Counted from the stretch's first letter, positions 1-8,058 are shown. The stretch: DNA of 64,000 nucleotides from CAYNKA01 sp964397655 (GCA_964397655.1 CAYNKA010000008.1:62001-126000), one strand, 5' to 3'. The notes: generated by a model not told the origin, from the letters alone. Program-made: numbers and translations.

Positions 1-477
1 CTTCATGAGAAAGGTCCCGAGGCTCAGGAAAAAGACCGCGTACAGGACTATCAGGGTAATGTGCTTGTCGAACAGGCCGAGGGCGCTGAACACCGGATAG
101 AGCGGAATCGTGATGACGATCGGGGGAAGCATGCGAACGACGAGCAGGAAGAACGCGCTCAGGGTCAGGGCGCGGGACCGGAAGCGGGAGTAGGCGTAGC
201 CCGCGAGAAAGCAGAGGAAAACGGTGAGGAGGACCGCTCCGACCGTGACGACCAGGCTGTTGAACAGCGTGCTGTAATATTCCGGCCATTCCCTCGACAA
301 ATCGAAATAATTGTTCAGGGTGGGCTTGAAGAGGAATTTCGGCGGATAATCGAAGATCGTCTTCGGCTCCTTGAAGGAGGAAAGGATCACCATCAGGATC
401 GGGAAGCCCGACCAGAGAAGGATGACGGCGAGGATTCCCATTCTCCCCGCGGAGTTGAGGATTTTCTTAATAGCCAT
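1..477 (-). CDS. Sugar ABC transporter permease, MalG type (partial, C-terminus cut by window edge)
   Basis: This is an inner-membrane permease subunit of a carbohydrate importer. About 159 codons are visible, beginning MAIKKILNSAG at 477 and running off the left edge, so the C-terminal EAA loop is not seen. The visible part has an N-terminal membrane helix, a periplasmic stretch with the typical FKPTLNNY segment, and helices around the LPPIVITIPLYPVF motif found in MalG-like proteins. It overlaps the upstream permease by 11 bp, which suggests translational coupling as the last visible gene of the oxidoreductase/binding-protein/permease operon. The substrate cannot be read from the sequence. 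Confidence 0.9.
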   Translation of the reverse strand, partial: MAIKKILNSAGRMGILAVILLWSGFPILMVILSSFKEPKTIFDYPPKFLFKPTLNNYFDLSREWPEYYSTLFNSLVVTVGAVLLTVFLCFLAGYAYSRFRSRALTLSAFFLLVVRMLPPIVITIPLYPVFSALGLFDKHITLIVLYAVFFLSLGTFLMK

Positions 478-1369
478 TTGCGAACATCCTTTTGTACATG
501 ACGCGGAAGTAGTAAGCCGCTATCAACAAGGTGATGATGATCATGATCCAGGCTACGGCGGCCGCGTTTCCGAATTCGAAATAGACGAAGCCCGTCTTGT
601 AGAGATAGACAGAAAGGAGCTCGGTCGACCTGAAAGGGCCGCCCTTCGTCAGGATCCAGACCTCGCCGAAGGTCCTGAACGCGAAAATGTACCGGAAAAG
701 CAGGGAGATGAGGATGGCGGGCATGATGATGGGGACGGTGATCTTGGAGAAGATCTGGAATTTCGAGGCGCCGTCGACGCGGGCGGCCTCGAAGAGCTCC
801 TGTGGGATGCCGAGGATCGCGTTGTAGAGGATCAGGAACGTGAACGGAACCTGCAGCCATATCCCGATGAGCAGGATCATGACGAAGGCGTGTTCCGGGA
901 TTATTGTCCAGAGGAATTGCGGAAGATGCAGGCTGACGAGCAGCTTGTTGAGCATGCCGATATCGGGCTCCAGCACGTATCGCCACATCAGGACCCCGAG
1001 GACGTTGCTCACCGCGTACGGTGCCATGACGATCGAAATCATGAGTTTCTTGAACGGAATGCGGCCGATGAAGAAAACCGCCATTCCGAGTCCGGCGAAC
1101 AGCTCTCCGTACACGACGATATTCACGAAAACCACGTTACGCACGAGAGAGGCGAGAAAATGCCTATCGACGAACAGATTCGCGTAGTTGTCGAGCCCTA
1201 CGAACGTCATCGGTTTCCCGAAGGAGTAGGAGTAGAAGCTCAACCACAGGGTATACATGATCGGAAGAAAAACCAGGACGAAGAGGAGGACATGAACCGG
1301 GGCGATCATGAAATAGGGAGTGAGTCTCTTCTTCAGCCGACCCAGGTCTCCGGCAATGGATTTGGTCAT
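467..1369 (-). CDS. Sugar ABC transporter permease, MalF type
   Basis: A 300-residue BPD_transp_1-family permease, the usual length for a MalF/UgpA-like subunit without the large periplasmic insert. There are about six membrane segments, starting with APVHVLLFVLVFLP near residue 24. The cytoplasmic EAA loop that docks on the ATPase is visible as QELFEAARVDGASKFQIF followed by a run into the last helices. It pairs with the MalG-type permease, which overlaps its 3' end, and lies downstream of the binding-protein gene beyond a strong stem-loop. No ATPase gene is present in the visible part of the operon; it may lie beyond the window edge, or a shared MsmK-like ATPase may serve. Confidence 0.93.
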   Translation of the reverse strand: MTKSIAGDLGRLKKRLTPYFMIAPVHVLLFVLVFLPIMYTLWLSFYSYSFGKPMTFVGLDNYANLFVDRHFLASLVRNVVFVNIVVYGELFAGLGMAVFFIGRIPFKKLMISIVMAPYAVSNVLGVLMWRYVLEPDIGMLNKLLVSLHLPQFLWTIIPEHAFVMILLIGIWLQVPFTFLILYNAILGIPQELFEAARVDGASKFQIFSKITVPIIMPAILISLLFRYIFAFRTFGEVWILTKGGPFRSTELLSVYLYKTGFVYFEFGNAAAVAWIMIIITLLIAAYYFRVMYKRMFANGY

Positions 1370-1408
1370 TGAAAACTATCTCCTCGCTATCATCGACTAT
1401 GACTCGAC

Positions 1409-1441
1409 GGACGTTCCGGAGGCCGGGCCTCCGGAACGTCC
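1409..1441 (-). promoter_or_regulatory. Perfect 15-bp stem-loop between binding-protein and permease genes
   Basis: The arms GGACGTTCCGGAGGC (1409-1423) and GCCTCCGGAACGTCC (1427-1441) are perfectly complementary around a 3-nt loop. The element begins 13 nt after the binding-protein stop codon and is not followed by a U-tract. By analogy with the malE-malF intergenic region, it probably protects the upstream mRNA 3' end or partly terminates transcription, giving more binding protein than permease. Similar stems follow the three other binding-protein genes in this window. Confidence 0.85.
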
Positions 1442-1454
1442 GCTCGGACGGAGA

Positions 1455-2774
1455 TCACGGGAGAAGTTTGTCGATTTCGGCCTTTGCCTGACGCATCGCG
1501 TCCTCGATCCCGAGACGCCCGGTGATGGCCTGCGTCGCGTAATTCAGGAAGATATCCTTCGTCTTTTGGGCGTTGGCGAAGGCGGGATTGGTCGGCCTTC
1601 CCACGGACAGGCTCTCCAGCTCCGCTTCCCAATAGGCGGCGTTCTCCTTCCGGAAGGTGGGATCGGCGTAGGTGGATTTCCTCACGGGGCCGTTTCCGTT
1701 CACCGCTGCACGGATGGTGTTCTGCTTTCCGAGAAGGTACTTGATGAAGCTCCAGGAAAGGTCCTTGTTCCGCGCATTCTTCGGGATCGCGAGGCTCCAC
1801 AGGGAGCTCTTCACGGGAGCGACCTTGTACTGCGACGCGAATTCCTTCGATATCGGGAAGGAGATCGTCTTGATCTGACCCGCGACCTTGCTGTCCTTTC
1901 CGTTGAAAACCTTGTTCTTTCCCGTCGCCTGCGACGTCATGGCGAGCCTTCCCTGCTGAACCCACGTGTTCACGTCGTTGTTGGTGATGCTGCTGAAGGC
2001 TTTCGGATACAGCCCCTTCTCGTAGAGGGTCCTGAGGAATTTGATCGCGTTGATCATGCCCTTCTCCGTGATGCGGCATTTGAAGTCGGAGGAGATGAAT
2101 TCGCCGTTCCACGCCCTCGCGATATCGACTATGTTCCCCACGTCGTCGCCCGGAATCAGGAAGGGAAAGACGTCGGTGCCGTCTGCCGCGGTGAACCGCA
2201 GAGCCGATGCGTCGGCGACCAGATCCTCGAAATACATCCCCTGCTTCGGTTCGGGGACGCCCTTGCTCTTGAAGTGGGCGGCGTTGTAATGAAGCCCTGT
2301 GATCGTGGTGCGGAAGGGCATGGAATAGGTCACGTTCTTGATCTTGGTCATTTCCTTGAGGCTGTCGAAGACGTCCGCCCATTCCTCGGGCGCGTCCTTT
2401 GCGATGTACCCGTCGAGGGGATCGAACAGATTCGCCACATCCGGACTGAAGTATTCGTTCATGACGAATCCCACGTCGATGTTCGTCTTGTCGAGGGAAG
2501 CCTCCCTGAACAATTTGGCGTGGACGTCGCTTATGCCGAGAGTGATCCACTCGATGCCTTCGACTTCAGGATGCTGGGCGAGCCATTCGGCGGTGATGTC
2601 GCCGCCGGGTCCCGTCGTGCAAACGGTCTTGTGCACGGCGTGGAGGACCACGGTCAATTTCCCGAATTTCTGGCCCTTGCCGGCATCCTTCTTCTCCGAG
2701 CCGCCTCCGGCCCAAACACCGAGCGTAACGAACATGAGCAGAATCAGACAAACTGCACGCAGAGCGCGTTTCAT
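1455..2774 (-). CDS. Extracellular sugar-binding protein of ABC importer
   Basis: A family-1 (MalE/UgpB-like) solute-binding protein of 439 residues. It starts with a basic N-terminus and a hydrophobic signal segment ending VWAGGGSEKK. No cysteine follows the segment, so the protein is not an obvious lipoprotein; this Gly-rich junction is typical of spirochaete binding proteins. The start at 2774 (MKRAL) is chosen because the AAGGAGGG box sits 7 nt upstream; an ATG two codons earlier is too close to the box. The protein should capture the substrate in the periplasm for the two permeases downstream. The ligand is unknown; the FAD oxidoreductase upstream suggests a sugar or sugar acid that is oxidised after uptake. 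Confidence 0.92.
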   Translation of the reverse strand: MKRALRAVCLILLMFVTLGVWAGGGSEKKDAGKGQKFGKLTVVLHAVHKTVCTTGPGGDITAEWLAQHPEVEGIEWITLGISDVHAKLFREASLDKTNIDVGFVMNEYFSPDVANLFDPLDGYIAKDAPEEWADVFDSLKEMTKIKNVTYSMPFRTTITGLHYNAAHFKSKGVPEPKQGMYFEDLVADASALRFTAADGTDVFPFLIPGDDVGNIVDIARAWNGEFISSDFKCRITEKGMINAIKFLRTLYEKGLYPKAFSSITNNDVNTWVQQGRLAMTSQATGKNKVFNGKDSKVAGQIKTISFPISKEFASQYKVAPVKSSLWSLAIPKNARNKDLSWSFIKYLLGKQNTIRAAVNGNGPVRKSTYADPTFRKENAAYWEAELESLSVGRPTNPAFANAQKTKDIFLNYATQAITGRLGIEDAMRQAKAEIDKLLP

Positions 2775-2851
2775 ATGCATCCCTCCTTGCGGAAATTTCG
2801 ATCCTATGGTTTTTATGATCGCACGCCGCCTCGGAAATTCACAAGTGACCG

Positions 2852-2872
2852 CGGTACTCTTTTTCTGGTACC
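2852..2872 (+). promoter_or_regulatory. Candidate response-regulator site: CGGTACT-N7-TGGTACC repeat
   Basis: In the 105-bp gap upstream of the binding-protein gene, CGGTACT (2852-2858) is followed 7 nt later by TGGTACC (2866-2872). The same heptamer with the same 7-nt spacer occurs upstream of the FAD oxidoreductase (4334-4354), on the opposite strand. Both gaps belong to the transport operon next to the NarL-type regulator. The function is inferred from position and repetition only. Confidence 0.45.
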
Positions 2873-2879
2873 CGCATCA

Positions 2880-4253
2880 TCAAATGCCCTTCTCGTAGGG
2901 AGCGCCGATCTCGTCAAGTGCCGCGTGCAAGGCGGAAACAGATAGCGATCTTGGCATGATGCCGGCCTTGGAACAGAGCCCGGCCGCGATTCCCGCGGCC
3001 TGGCCCGTCGCCATTCCCGTTCCCATCACGCGAAGCGATGCGTGGGCCTCGTGAGTCGCGGATATCGGCCGTCCCGCCACGAGAAGGTTCTCCGCGTTCC
3101 GAGGCAGAAGGCAGCGATAGGGGATCCGATAGGGGGCCACCGCCCTTCGGATCTGCCCGTCCGTCTTCGTGGGGGAATGGATGTCGATCACATGGCCGCC
3201 GAGCGCTACGGAATCGGGGAAACTGCGGCTTTCCAGGATATCCTCCTCGGTGAGCCGGTAATCGCCCTCGATCCGGCGAGACTCCCGGATTCCGATCTGC
3301 GGCCCAGAATCGAGCAGGTAGCTCCCGGAGAATTCGGGAAGGTTCTCCCGCAGAAAGGCCGCGAACTTCCTTACGTGGTCACGGCCGATGATTTCGTTCC
3401 TCGTCAGGGAACGGACGTCGGTGGGGTCGCCCCACAGACGGACCATGTTGACCATCACCTCGCCCCGGCGGATCGTGCTTCCCCAGAAGGTCCAGGGGCC
3501 GCCGAACACCGGCAGCTTTCCTTCGGCGACGAACCGCTGAGCCAGACCCCGAACATGGTCGGACACCGAAGGAAAGGTGATGTCGCCGAGCGCGTCGGTG
3601 TCCACTCCTCCCAGCCTGAAAACGAGGCTCATCGGCTGAAGCATGCCGTCCCCGCGCCTTCCCGTCTCGCACGGAACGCCCGCGAGCGCCGCGATGTCGG
3701 CATCCCCGGTCGCGTCGATGAACAGTTTCGCGGAGACCGCCTCTTTTCCCGATTTTCCCTCGAGGATAACCGCACGGAGAACGCCTTCCTCGGCGAGCAC
3801 CCCGGAGGCGAAACGATGGTACAGCGGTTCGATCCCGTACCTCAGCAGCTCCCGGTCGGCGGCCCATTTCAGGATTTCCGGATCGAAAGGGATGTCACCC
3901 TTCGTGGGAGGCAACGACGTCCCCTCGGCCGGCTTCATTTCGGCCGGCAGCGGATAGTCATAGGTGTCGAGCAGGGCGCCTCGGCACGTGACGAGGGTCC
4001 GGAGGAATTCCCAGGCGATCCCCCCGACCAGACGGCCGCCGCCGTAGCGATGCCGGGTGCCCGCGAATGGGCCGACCAGGGCGGCGGTGGCCATTCCTCC
4101 GAGAAAGCCGTACCGTTCCACGAGCGCGGTCCGCGCCCCGGTCGATGCCGCGGCGAGCGAAGCCATGAGGCCGGCCATTCCGCCTCCGACGACGAGAACG
4201 TCGACCTCGGTCGCGACCGGTACCTCCTGAGCCGGAAGGATCACCTTGACCAT
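2880..4253 (-). CDS. FAD-dependent oxidoreductase (FAD_oxidored family)
   Basis: A 457-residue flavoprotein. The dinucleotide-binding fold is at the N-terminus, with GGGMAG at residues 23-28 followed by the acidic end of the second strand in ALVERYGFLGG. The C-terminal GRPISATHEAHASLR and GTGMATGQAAG segments form the second FAD contact typical of this family. The protein probably oxidises a sugar-derived or hydroxy-acid substrate; the exact reaction is not predictable. The start at 4253 (MVKV) has AAGGAGG four nt upstream; a GTG nine codons earlier is possible but its box is too close. It is the first gene of the operon with the sugar importer. Confidence 0.85.
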   Translation of the reverse strand: MVKVILPAQEVPVATEVDVLVVGGGMAGLMASLAAASTGARTALVERYGFLGGMATAALVGPFAGTRHRYGGGRLVGGIAWEFLRTLVTCRGALLDTYDYPLPAEMKPAEGTSLPPTKGDIPFDPEILKWAADRELLRYGIEPLYHRFASGVLAEEGVLRAVILEGKSGKEAVSAKLFIDATGDADIAALAGVPCETGRRGDGMLQPMSLVFRLGGVDTDALGDITFPSVSDHVRGLAQRFVAEGKLPVFGGPWTFWGSTIRRGEVMVNMVRLWGDPTDVRSLTRNEIIGRDHVRKFAAFLRENLPEFSGSYLLDSGPQIGIRESRRIEGDYRLTEEDILESRSFPDSVALGGHVIDIHSPTKTDGQIRRAVAPYRIPYRCLLPRNAENLLVAGRPISATHEAHASLRVMGTGMATGQAAGIAAGLCSKAGIMPRSLSVSALHAALDEIGAPYEKGI

Positions 4254-4295
4254 ACTGCCTCCTTCGGACGCCTTCGGCACGGCCTCCGGAGGACA

Positions 4296-4325
4296 GCATT
4301 AGCACGCGACGGGCATGCGCAGCAA
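4296..4325 (-). promoter_or_regulatory. Candidate promoter of the FAD oxidoreductase/sugar importer operon
   Basis: On the minus strand TTGCTG (4320-4325) and TAATGC (4296-4301) are separated by 18 nt, which places the start site near 4289. The CGGTACT repeats lie directly upstream of the -35 box, at about -45 to -65, a usual position for an activator. Confidence 0.45.
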
Positions 4326-4333
4326 GTTACCGG

Positions 4334-4354
4334 AGTACCGTATTCGTAGTACCG
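4334..4354 (-). promoter_or_regulatory. Candidate activator site: CGGTACT-N7-CGGTACT direct repeat
   Basis: On the minus strand two identical CGGTACT heptamers (4348-4354 and 4334-4340) are 14 bp apart, followed by a third related copy, CGGTAAC (4327-4333). They sit between the response-regulator gene and the candidate -35 box of the transport operon, which makes the neighbouring NarL-type regulator the best candidate to bind here. Confidence 0.5.
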
Positions 4355-4375
4355 GAACGCGCTCGGGGAGAAAGA

Positions 4376-5050
4376 TCAGCGCTCGTTGTTCCGCAGCCTC
4401 TTGGCCAGCATCGCGAGCTTGACTCGATCGTGGACCCCGAGTTTCGAATAGATGACGCTGATGTGATTCTTGACCGTCTGATCCGCAAGAGACAGCCTGT
4501 CCGCTATCTGCTTGTTGTCCAGCCCGTTCGCCAGCAATCGGAGAATTTCCCTTTCACGCCGGCTGAGGATGTCGTACCAGAGATCGGCGGAGGCCTCCGA
4601 AGCGGTCTTCTCCGAGGCTGCGGCATGCGGGCCCGCGGCGTGATCGACGAGCTTCTTAGCGACCTCCGGAGAAATGAGCACATTGCCGTTCTTGATCGCC
4701 GTGATGCAGTCTATGAGCTTGTCCGGCGCTATGTTCTTCAGGATGTAGCCGACGGCGCCGTAACGGAGCGCGTCCACTATGTATTCGTCGTCATCGTAGG
4801 TCGTCAGAACGAGGATTCGGACTTCGGGATACTTGGTATGGATTATCCTGGTCGCGAGCACTCCGTCCATCTCCGGCATCCTCACGTCCATGAGCACGAT
4901 GTCCGGATTCAAGGCTCCCGTCATTTCCACGGCCTGAGCCCCGGTATGGGCCAGGCCGATCACCTTCATTTCGGGCGACCTGGATTCGAGAACCATCTTC
5001 AACGTTTCCGCGAAAAGGACCTGATCATCCACGATTATGATCTTGATCAT
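4376..5050 (-). CDS. NarL/LuxR-family response regulator
   Basis: A 224-residue two-component regulator. The receiver domain (about 1-120) has the acidic pair D8-D9, the phosphoacceptor D55 in LMDVRMPEMDG, T83 and K105. The C-terminal LuxR helix-turn-helix (about 158-220) contains LSRREREILRLLANGLDNKQIA and the recognition helix region QTVKNHISVIYSKLG. An alanine-rich linker joins the domains. Its start lies 26 bp inside the 3' end of the kinase gene, so the pair should be co-translated. The downstream gap with CGGTACT repeats suggests control of the FAD oxidoreductase and sugar-import operon. Confidence 0.93.
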   Translation of the reverse strand: MIKIIIVDDQVLFAETLKMVLESRSPEMKVIGLAHTGAQAVEMTGALNPDIVLMDVRMPEMDGVLATRIIHTKYPEVRILVLTTYDDDEYIVDALRYGAVGYILKNIAPDKLIDCITAIKNGNVLISPEVAKKLVDHAAGPHAAASEKTASEASADLWYDILSRREREILRLLANGLDNKQIADRLSLADQTVKNHISVIYSKLGVHDRVKLAMLAKRLRNNER

Positions 5051-6314
5051 ACGCTTTCCCGTTCTCCTCGAATGGAAGGATGGCTCGGAGCTCGAATCCG
5101 AGCTGGGTGTTCTGCACTGAGAGCTCGCCGCCGAGGCCTTCTATCCGCTCCCGCATGCCGGCGATGCCGATGCCTTCCTTGATTTCCTTGCTTCCCGTAC
5201 CGTTGTCGCGCAAGCTTATCGAGAGCCCCCTGGCGTCCAACCAGAAGCTTATCGAGATCCTGCTGGCCTTCCCGTGCTTGAAGGCGTTCACCATCCCCTC
5301 CTGGAGGAAACGATAGATCGTCCTTTGAACGTCGTCGCCCAGCGACCAGGGAATGTTCCCGAATTCCATCTCGATCTCCACTCCGGTCGCCTCACGGAAG
5401 GTATCGACGAGCTTCTTGAACGCATGGAGGCCGCGGACGTCCTCCGTGCCGAGCCGCCTGAGAGCGTGAAGAGCGCGCCGGGTGTCGCCGAGACCGTACT
5501 GCGCGAGATCGCCCGCCTTGACCAGCATCTGCGCCAAGGCGGCCTGGTCCCGTTTCATGAGGTCTTTGCAGGCTTCGATCATTATGATGATGTTCGTCAG
5601 AGTATATCCGATCGTATCGTGGATCTCCCGGGAGAATCTGTTTCGTTCCTCCAGAACGGAGGTGTTTCCGACTGAAAGCGCGTATTTCTGGAACCCGAGA
5701 TTCGCTTCGGTCAGCTGCTCCACGGTGGAGAAGAGCTGCCGGTTCCGGGATTCCTCCTTCTTGAAACGTTCCAGAAGGCGGCGAAGGCACTGAAGAAGAA
5801 CGAAGACCATGACTCCTACGGCGGCCATGGTCAGGACGTCGGGAAACGAAGGCCGCGGCAGGGACGCGTTCCAGGCGATGATGGGCCGCTGGAAGTAAAC
5901 CGCGGAAAAGAGGAGGAAAAGCGAGAAAATGATACCGACAACCGAAGAGGTCAGCGCAGTCGTCTCTATGAGGAGAGCCGAAAGGAGAACGAGTTCGATG
6001 CCGATGTTCCGTCCGAGCGGCAGACCGATGAGGATGAAGATCATGCCTCGAACGGACAAGAGGACGACCTGGATGAGGCGGTTCCGAAAAACGAAGAAAA
6101 GAAGGTTCAGGCACCAGGAAGTCCCAACGAGGACCATGAATTGCCTCCGCCAGGAGAGAGGCAGTCCGAGGGAATCCTCGACCAGGATGTATTGAACGAC
6201 GGCGCAAACGTGGAGGGAAAGCGTCAAGGCGAGAAGTACCAGCTTGAATTTCAGGAAGACCGGCCCGCCTCCGCTCGCTGGCTTTCTATCCTGAACCATG
6301 GCCGAATTCATCAT
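5025..6314 (-). CDS. Membrane sensor histidine kinase, NarX/DesK (HisKA_3) class
   Basis: A 429-residue kinase with an N-terminal membrane domain of about six hydrophobic segments (residues 20-180) and no obvious periplasmic sensor, so the signal may be sensed in the membrane. After a short coiled linker comes the HisKA_3 dimerisation motif with phosphoacceptor H232 in SREIHDTIGYTLTNI. A HATPase domain follows, with the N box (EGMVNAFKHGKAS) and G boxes (RDNGTGSKEI, GIGIAGMRERIEGLGG). No clear ribosome-binding site precedes either the first ATG at 6314 or the internal one at 6299, so the exact start is uncertain. It overlaps its response regulator. Confidence 0.9.
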   Translation of the reverse strand: MMNSAMVQDRKPASGGGPVFLKFKLVLLALTLSLHVCAVVQYILVEDSLGLPLSWRRQFMVLVGTSWCLNLLFFVFRNRLIQVVLLSVRGMIFILIGLPLGRNIGIELVLLSALLIETTALTSSVVGIIFSLFLLFSAVYFQRPIIAWNASLPRPSFPDVLTMAAVGVMVFVLLQCLRRLLERFKKEESRNRQLFSTVEQLTEANLGFQKYALSVGNTSVLEERNRFSREIHDTIGYTLTNIIIMIEACKDLMKRDQAALAQMLVKAGDLAQYGLGDTRRALHALRRLGTEDVRGLHAFKKLVDTFREATGVEIEMEFGNIPWSLGDDVQRTIYRFLQEGMVNAFKHGKASRISISFWLDARGLSISLRDNGTGSKEIKEGIGIAGMRERIEGLGGELSVQNTQLGFELRAILPFEENGKAYDQDHNRG

Positions 6315-6361
6315 CGAATACTCAACCTACGAGACCGGTGTGACGGTCCGGGACAAAGCAC

Positions 6362-6392
6362 GCCGCGAAGCGCGGCGGCGGCGCTTCGCGGC
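6362..6392 (-). terminator. Stem-loop, probable terminator of the aminotransferase unit
   Basis: A 12-bp perfect stem, GCCGCGAAGCGC (6362-6373) and GCGCTTCGCGGC (6381-6392), with a 7-nt loop. It lies about 30 nt after the aminotransferase stop. Only a weak T-rich stretch (tgctttg) follows on the minus strand. Confidence 0.55.
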
Positions 6393-6423
6393 ACGGATGG
6401 CGAATCTCTCGAAAAACCGATCG

Positions 6424-7530
6424 CTAGATCGCCCGCTTGAGCGCCGCGATCACCCGGTCCACGTTCTCCGGCAGGGCGGTGTGGCCCATGAGGCCTATGC
6501 GCCAGATCTTGCCCGCGAGCGGGCCGAGGCCGGCGCCGATCTCGATGCCGTCCTTTTCCAAAAGGCGTTTCCGCACCGCGGCCTCGTCGACGCCCTGCGG
6601 CACCGTGACCGCGTTCAGCATCGGCAGCCTGAAGGCGGGCTCCACGAAGAGCTCGAGCCCGATTCCGTCGAGGCCGGCGGCCAGGCGCTCGTGCATGGCC
6701 TTGTGCCTGGCGTAGACCGCGGGGAGCCCCTCCTCGAGCACCACCTCGAGCGCCGCATGCAGGGCGTAGAGCATGTTGATCGGTGCGGTGTGATGGTAGG
6801 CCCTTTTCGCCCCTCGCCAGTAGTCGATGATCATCGAGACGTCGAGATACCAGTTCGGCACCTTCGACTTGCGGTTCCTGAGCTTCGCGAGCGCCCGCTC
6901 GTCCATGGTGAGGGGGGCGAGGCCGGGCGGGCAGGAGAGGCATTTCTGCGTGCCGGAATAGCAGACGTCGGCGCCGACCTTGTCGACGTCTACGGGAATC
7001 CCGCCGAGGCTCGTCACCGCGTCGACGAGGAAGAGGGCGCCGGATTCCTTGACCATGGGGCCGAGCGCCTCGATGGGATTCCGGACGCCGGTGGAGGTTT
7101 CCGCGTGCACGACGGCGACGAGGTCGCGCTTCTTCGCGTTCATCGCGGCGGCGGCCTTGTCCGGCCGGACGGGCGTGCCCCACTCGAACTCGAGCTCCTC
7201 GACGTCGGCGCCGAGCCTGCGGGCCACGTCGACCATGCGCTTTCCGAAAACGCCGTTCACCAGCACGAGCACGGAATCGCCCGGCTCGACGAGGTTGACG
7301 AAGGCGGCCTCCATTCCCGCCGATCCCGTGCCCGACATGGGAGCGGTCATCTCGTTCGCCGTTCCCATGACGGTCCTGAGCATCGTCTTGATCTCGTCCA
7401 TGACCGCGATGAAGCGCGGATCGAGATGCCCGACGGTGGGAAGGGCTATCGCGTCGTAGACCCTGGGATGGACGCAGGAGGGCCCGGGCCCCATGAGAAG
7501 GGTATCCTTGATGGCGGAAAGCGCGTTCAT
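6424..7530 (-). CDS. Alanine-glyoxylate / serine-pyruvate-type aminotransferase (class V)
   Basis: A 368-residue PLP enzyme of the class-V fold. The Schiff-base lysine is K196 in SGTQKCLSCPPG, preceded by D170 in FLVDAVTSLGG, which contacts the pyridine nitrogen. MSGTGSAGMEAAF near residue 65 forms the phosphate-binding turn. The family transfers amino groups between alanine, serine or similar donors and glyoxylate or pyruvate; the true pair cannot be told here. The start at 7530 is supported by GGAGG 7 nt upstream; longer readings lack a box. It follows the OsmC-like gene on the same strand after a stem-loop, so it may be partly co-transcribed. Confidence 0.92.
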   Translation of the reverse strand: MNALSAIKDTLLMGPGPSCVHPRVYDAIALPTVGHLDPRFIAVMDEIKTMLRTVMGTANEMTAPMSGTGSAGMEAAFVNLVEPGDSVLVLVNGVFGKRMVDVARRLGADVEELEFEWGTPVRPDKAAAAMNAKKRDLVAVVHAETSTGVRNPIEALGPMVKESGALFLVDAVTSLGGIPVDVDKVGADVCYSGTQKCLSCPPGLAPLTMDERALAKLRNRKSKVPNWYLDVSMIIDYWRGAKRAYHHTAPINMLYALHAALEVVLEEGLPAVYARHKAMHERLAAGLDGIGLELFVEPAFRLPMLNAVTVPQGVDEAAVRKRLLEKDGIEIGAGLGPLAGKIWRIGLMGHTALPENVDRVIAALKRAI

Positions 7531-7610
7531 GCTGGTACCTCCGTGCAGACAGGATACCATCCTTCCCGCGGGACCGCAAGGTTTTGTGGAGCGCGGATTT
7601 CCCACCGGGA

Positions 7611-7628
7611 GGGGACCTTCCGGTCCCC
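7611..7628 (-). terminator. Stem-loop after the OsmC-like gene
   Basis: GGGGACC (7611-7617) and GGTCCCC (7622-7628) form a perfect 7-bp stem with a 4-nt loop immediately after the OsmC-like stop codon. There is no U-tract, so it may only reduce read-through into the aminotransferase gene. Confidence 0.45.
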
Positions 7629-7629
7629 G

Positions 7630-8058
7630 TCAGCCGTTGATCCTGATCCTCGCGCTGACCTCGGCATTTCCGCGGATCATGCCCCATACGGGACCGGATT
7701 CCTCGGCGAGGGCGAGAACGCGCTTCGCCTCCTCTTCCGAGAGATCGGGGGATCCGAGGAGGAATTCCAGGTCGATCGTCTCGAATCTGATCGGCGGGCT
7801 GTCCCTCCGCACGCCCTTCGCGTTCACGGTGAGCGAGTCCACGGTCCTCCCCATCCTGCGGACGAAGTGGGCTACCGCGGTTCCGGTGCAGCCCGCGAGG
7901 CTGAGGAGGAGAAGTTCCAGGCCCGCGAAGCCGTCGCCGTCGCCCACGGGCGGAATGTAGTCGAACTGCACGGGCCGGTTCGGATTCGATTCGGAAATCC
8001 CCCGGAATTGCACCTTGTCGTTCACGAGATCGACCTTCACCTTGAAAACCGCGCTCAT
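7630..8058 (-). CDS. OsmC-family protein (YhfA-like)
   Basis: A 142-residue cytoplasmic OsmC-fold protein. It starts MSAVFKVKVD, overlapping the stop codon of the upstream gene (ATGA). The helix carrying the first conserved cysteine is clear as LAGCTGTAVAHFVRRMG, with C57. The second position, normally a CPV motif in peroxide-reducing members, reads ESGPVWGM, so the partner cysteine is glycine. Classical thiol peroxidase chemistry with an intramolecular disulfide is therefore unlikely unless another thiol helps. It is coupled to a Cys-rich protein gene, which might supply one. Confidence 0.85.
   Translation of the reverse strand: MSAVFKVKVDLVNDKVQFRGISESNPNRPVQFDYIPPVGDGDGFAGLELLLLSLAGCTGTAVAHFVRRMGRTVDSLTVNAKGVRRDSPPIRFETIDLEFLLGSPDLSEEEAKRVLALAEESGPVWGMIRGNAEVSARIRING

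Noticed and set aside
1320..2945. 541-codon plus-strand frame over the binding-protein gene
   Set aside because: Antisense to a well-supported binding protein; low-complexity charged translation with no domain.
4254..4280. GTG start adding nine residues to the FAD oxidoreductase
   Set aside because: Its GGAGG is only 2 nt away, whereas the ATG at 4253 has AAGGAGG at a workable distance just before the flavin fold.
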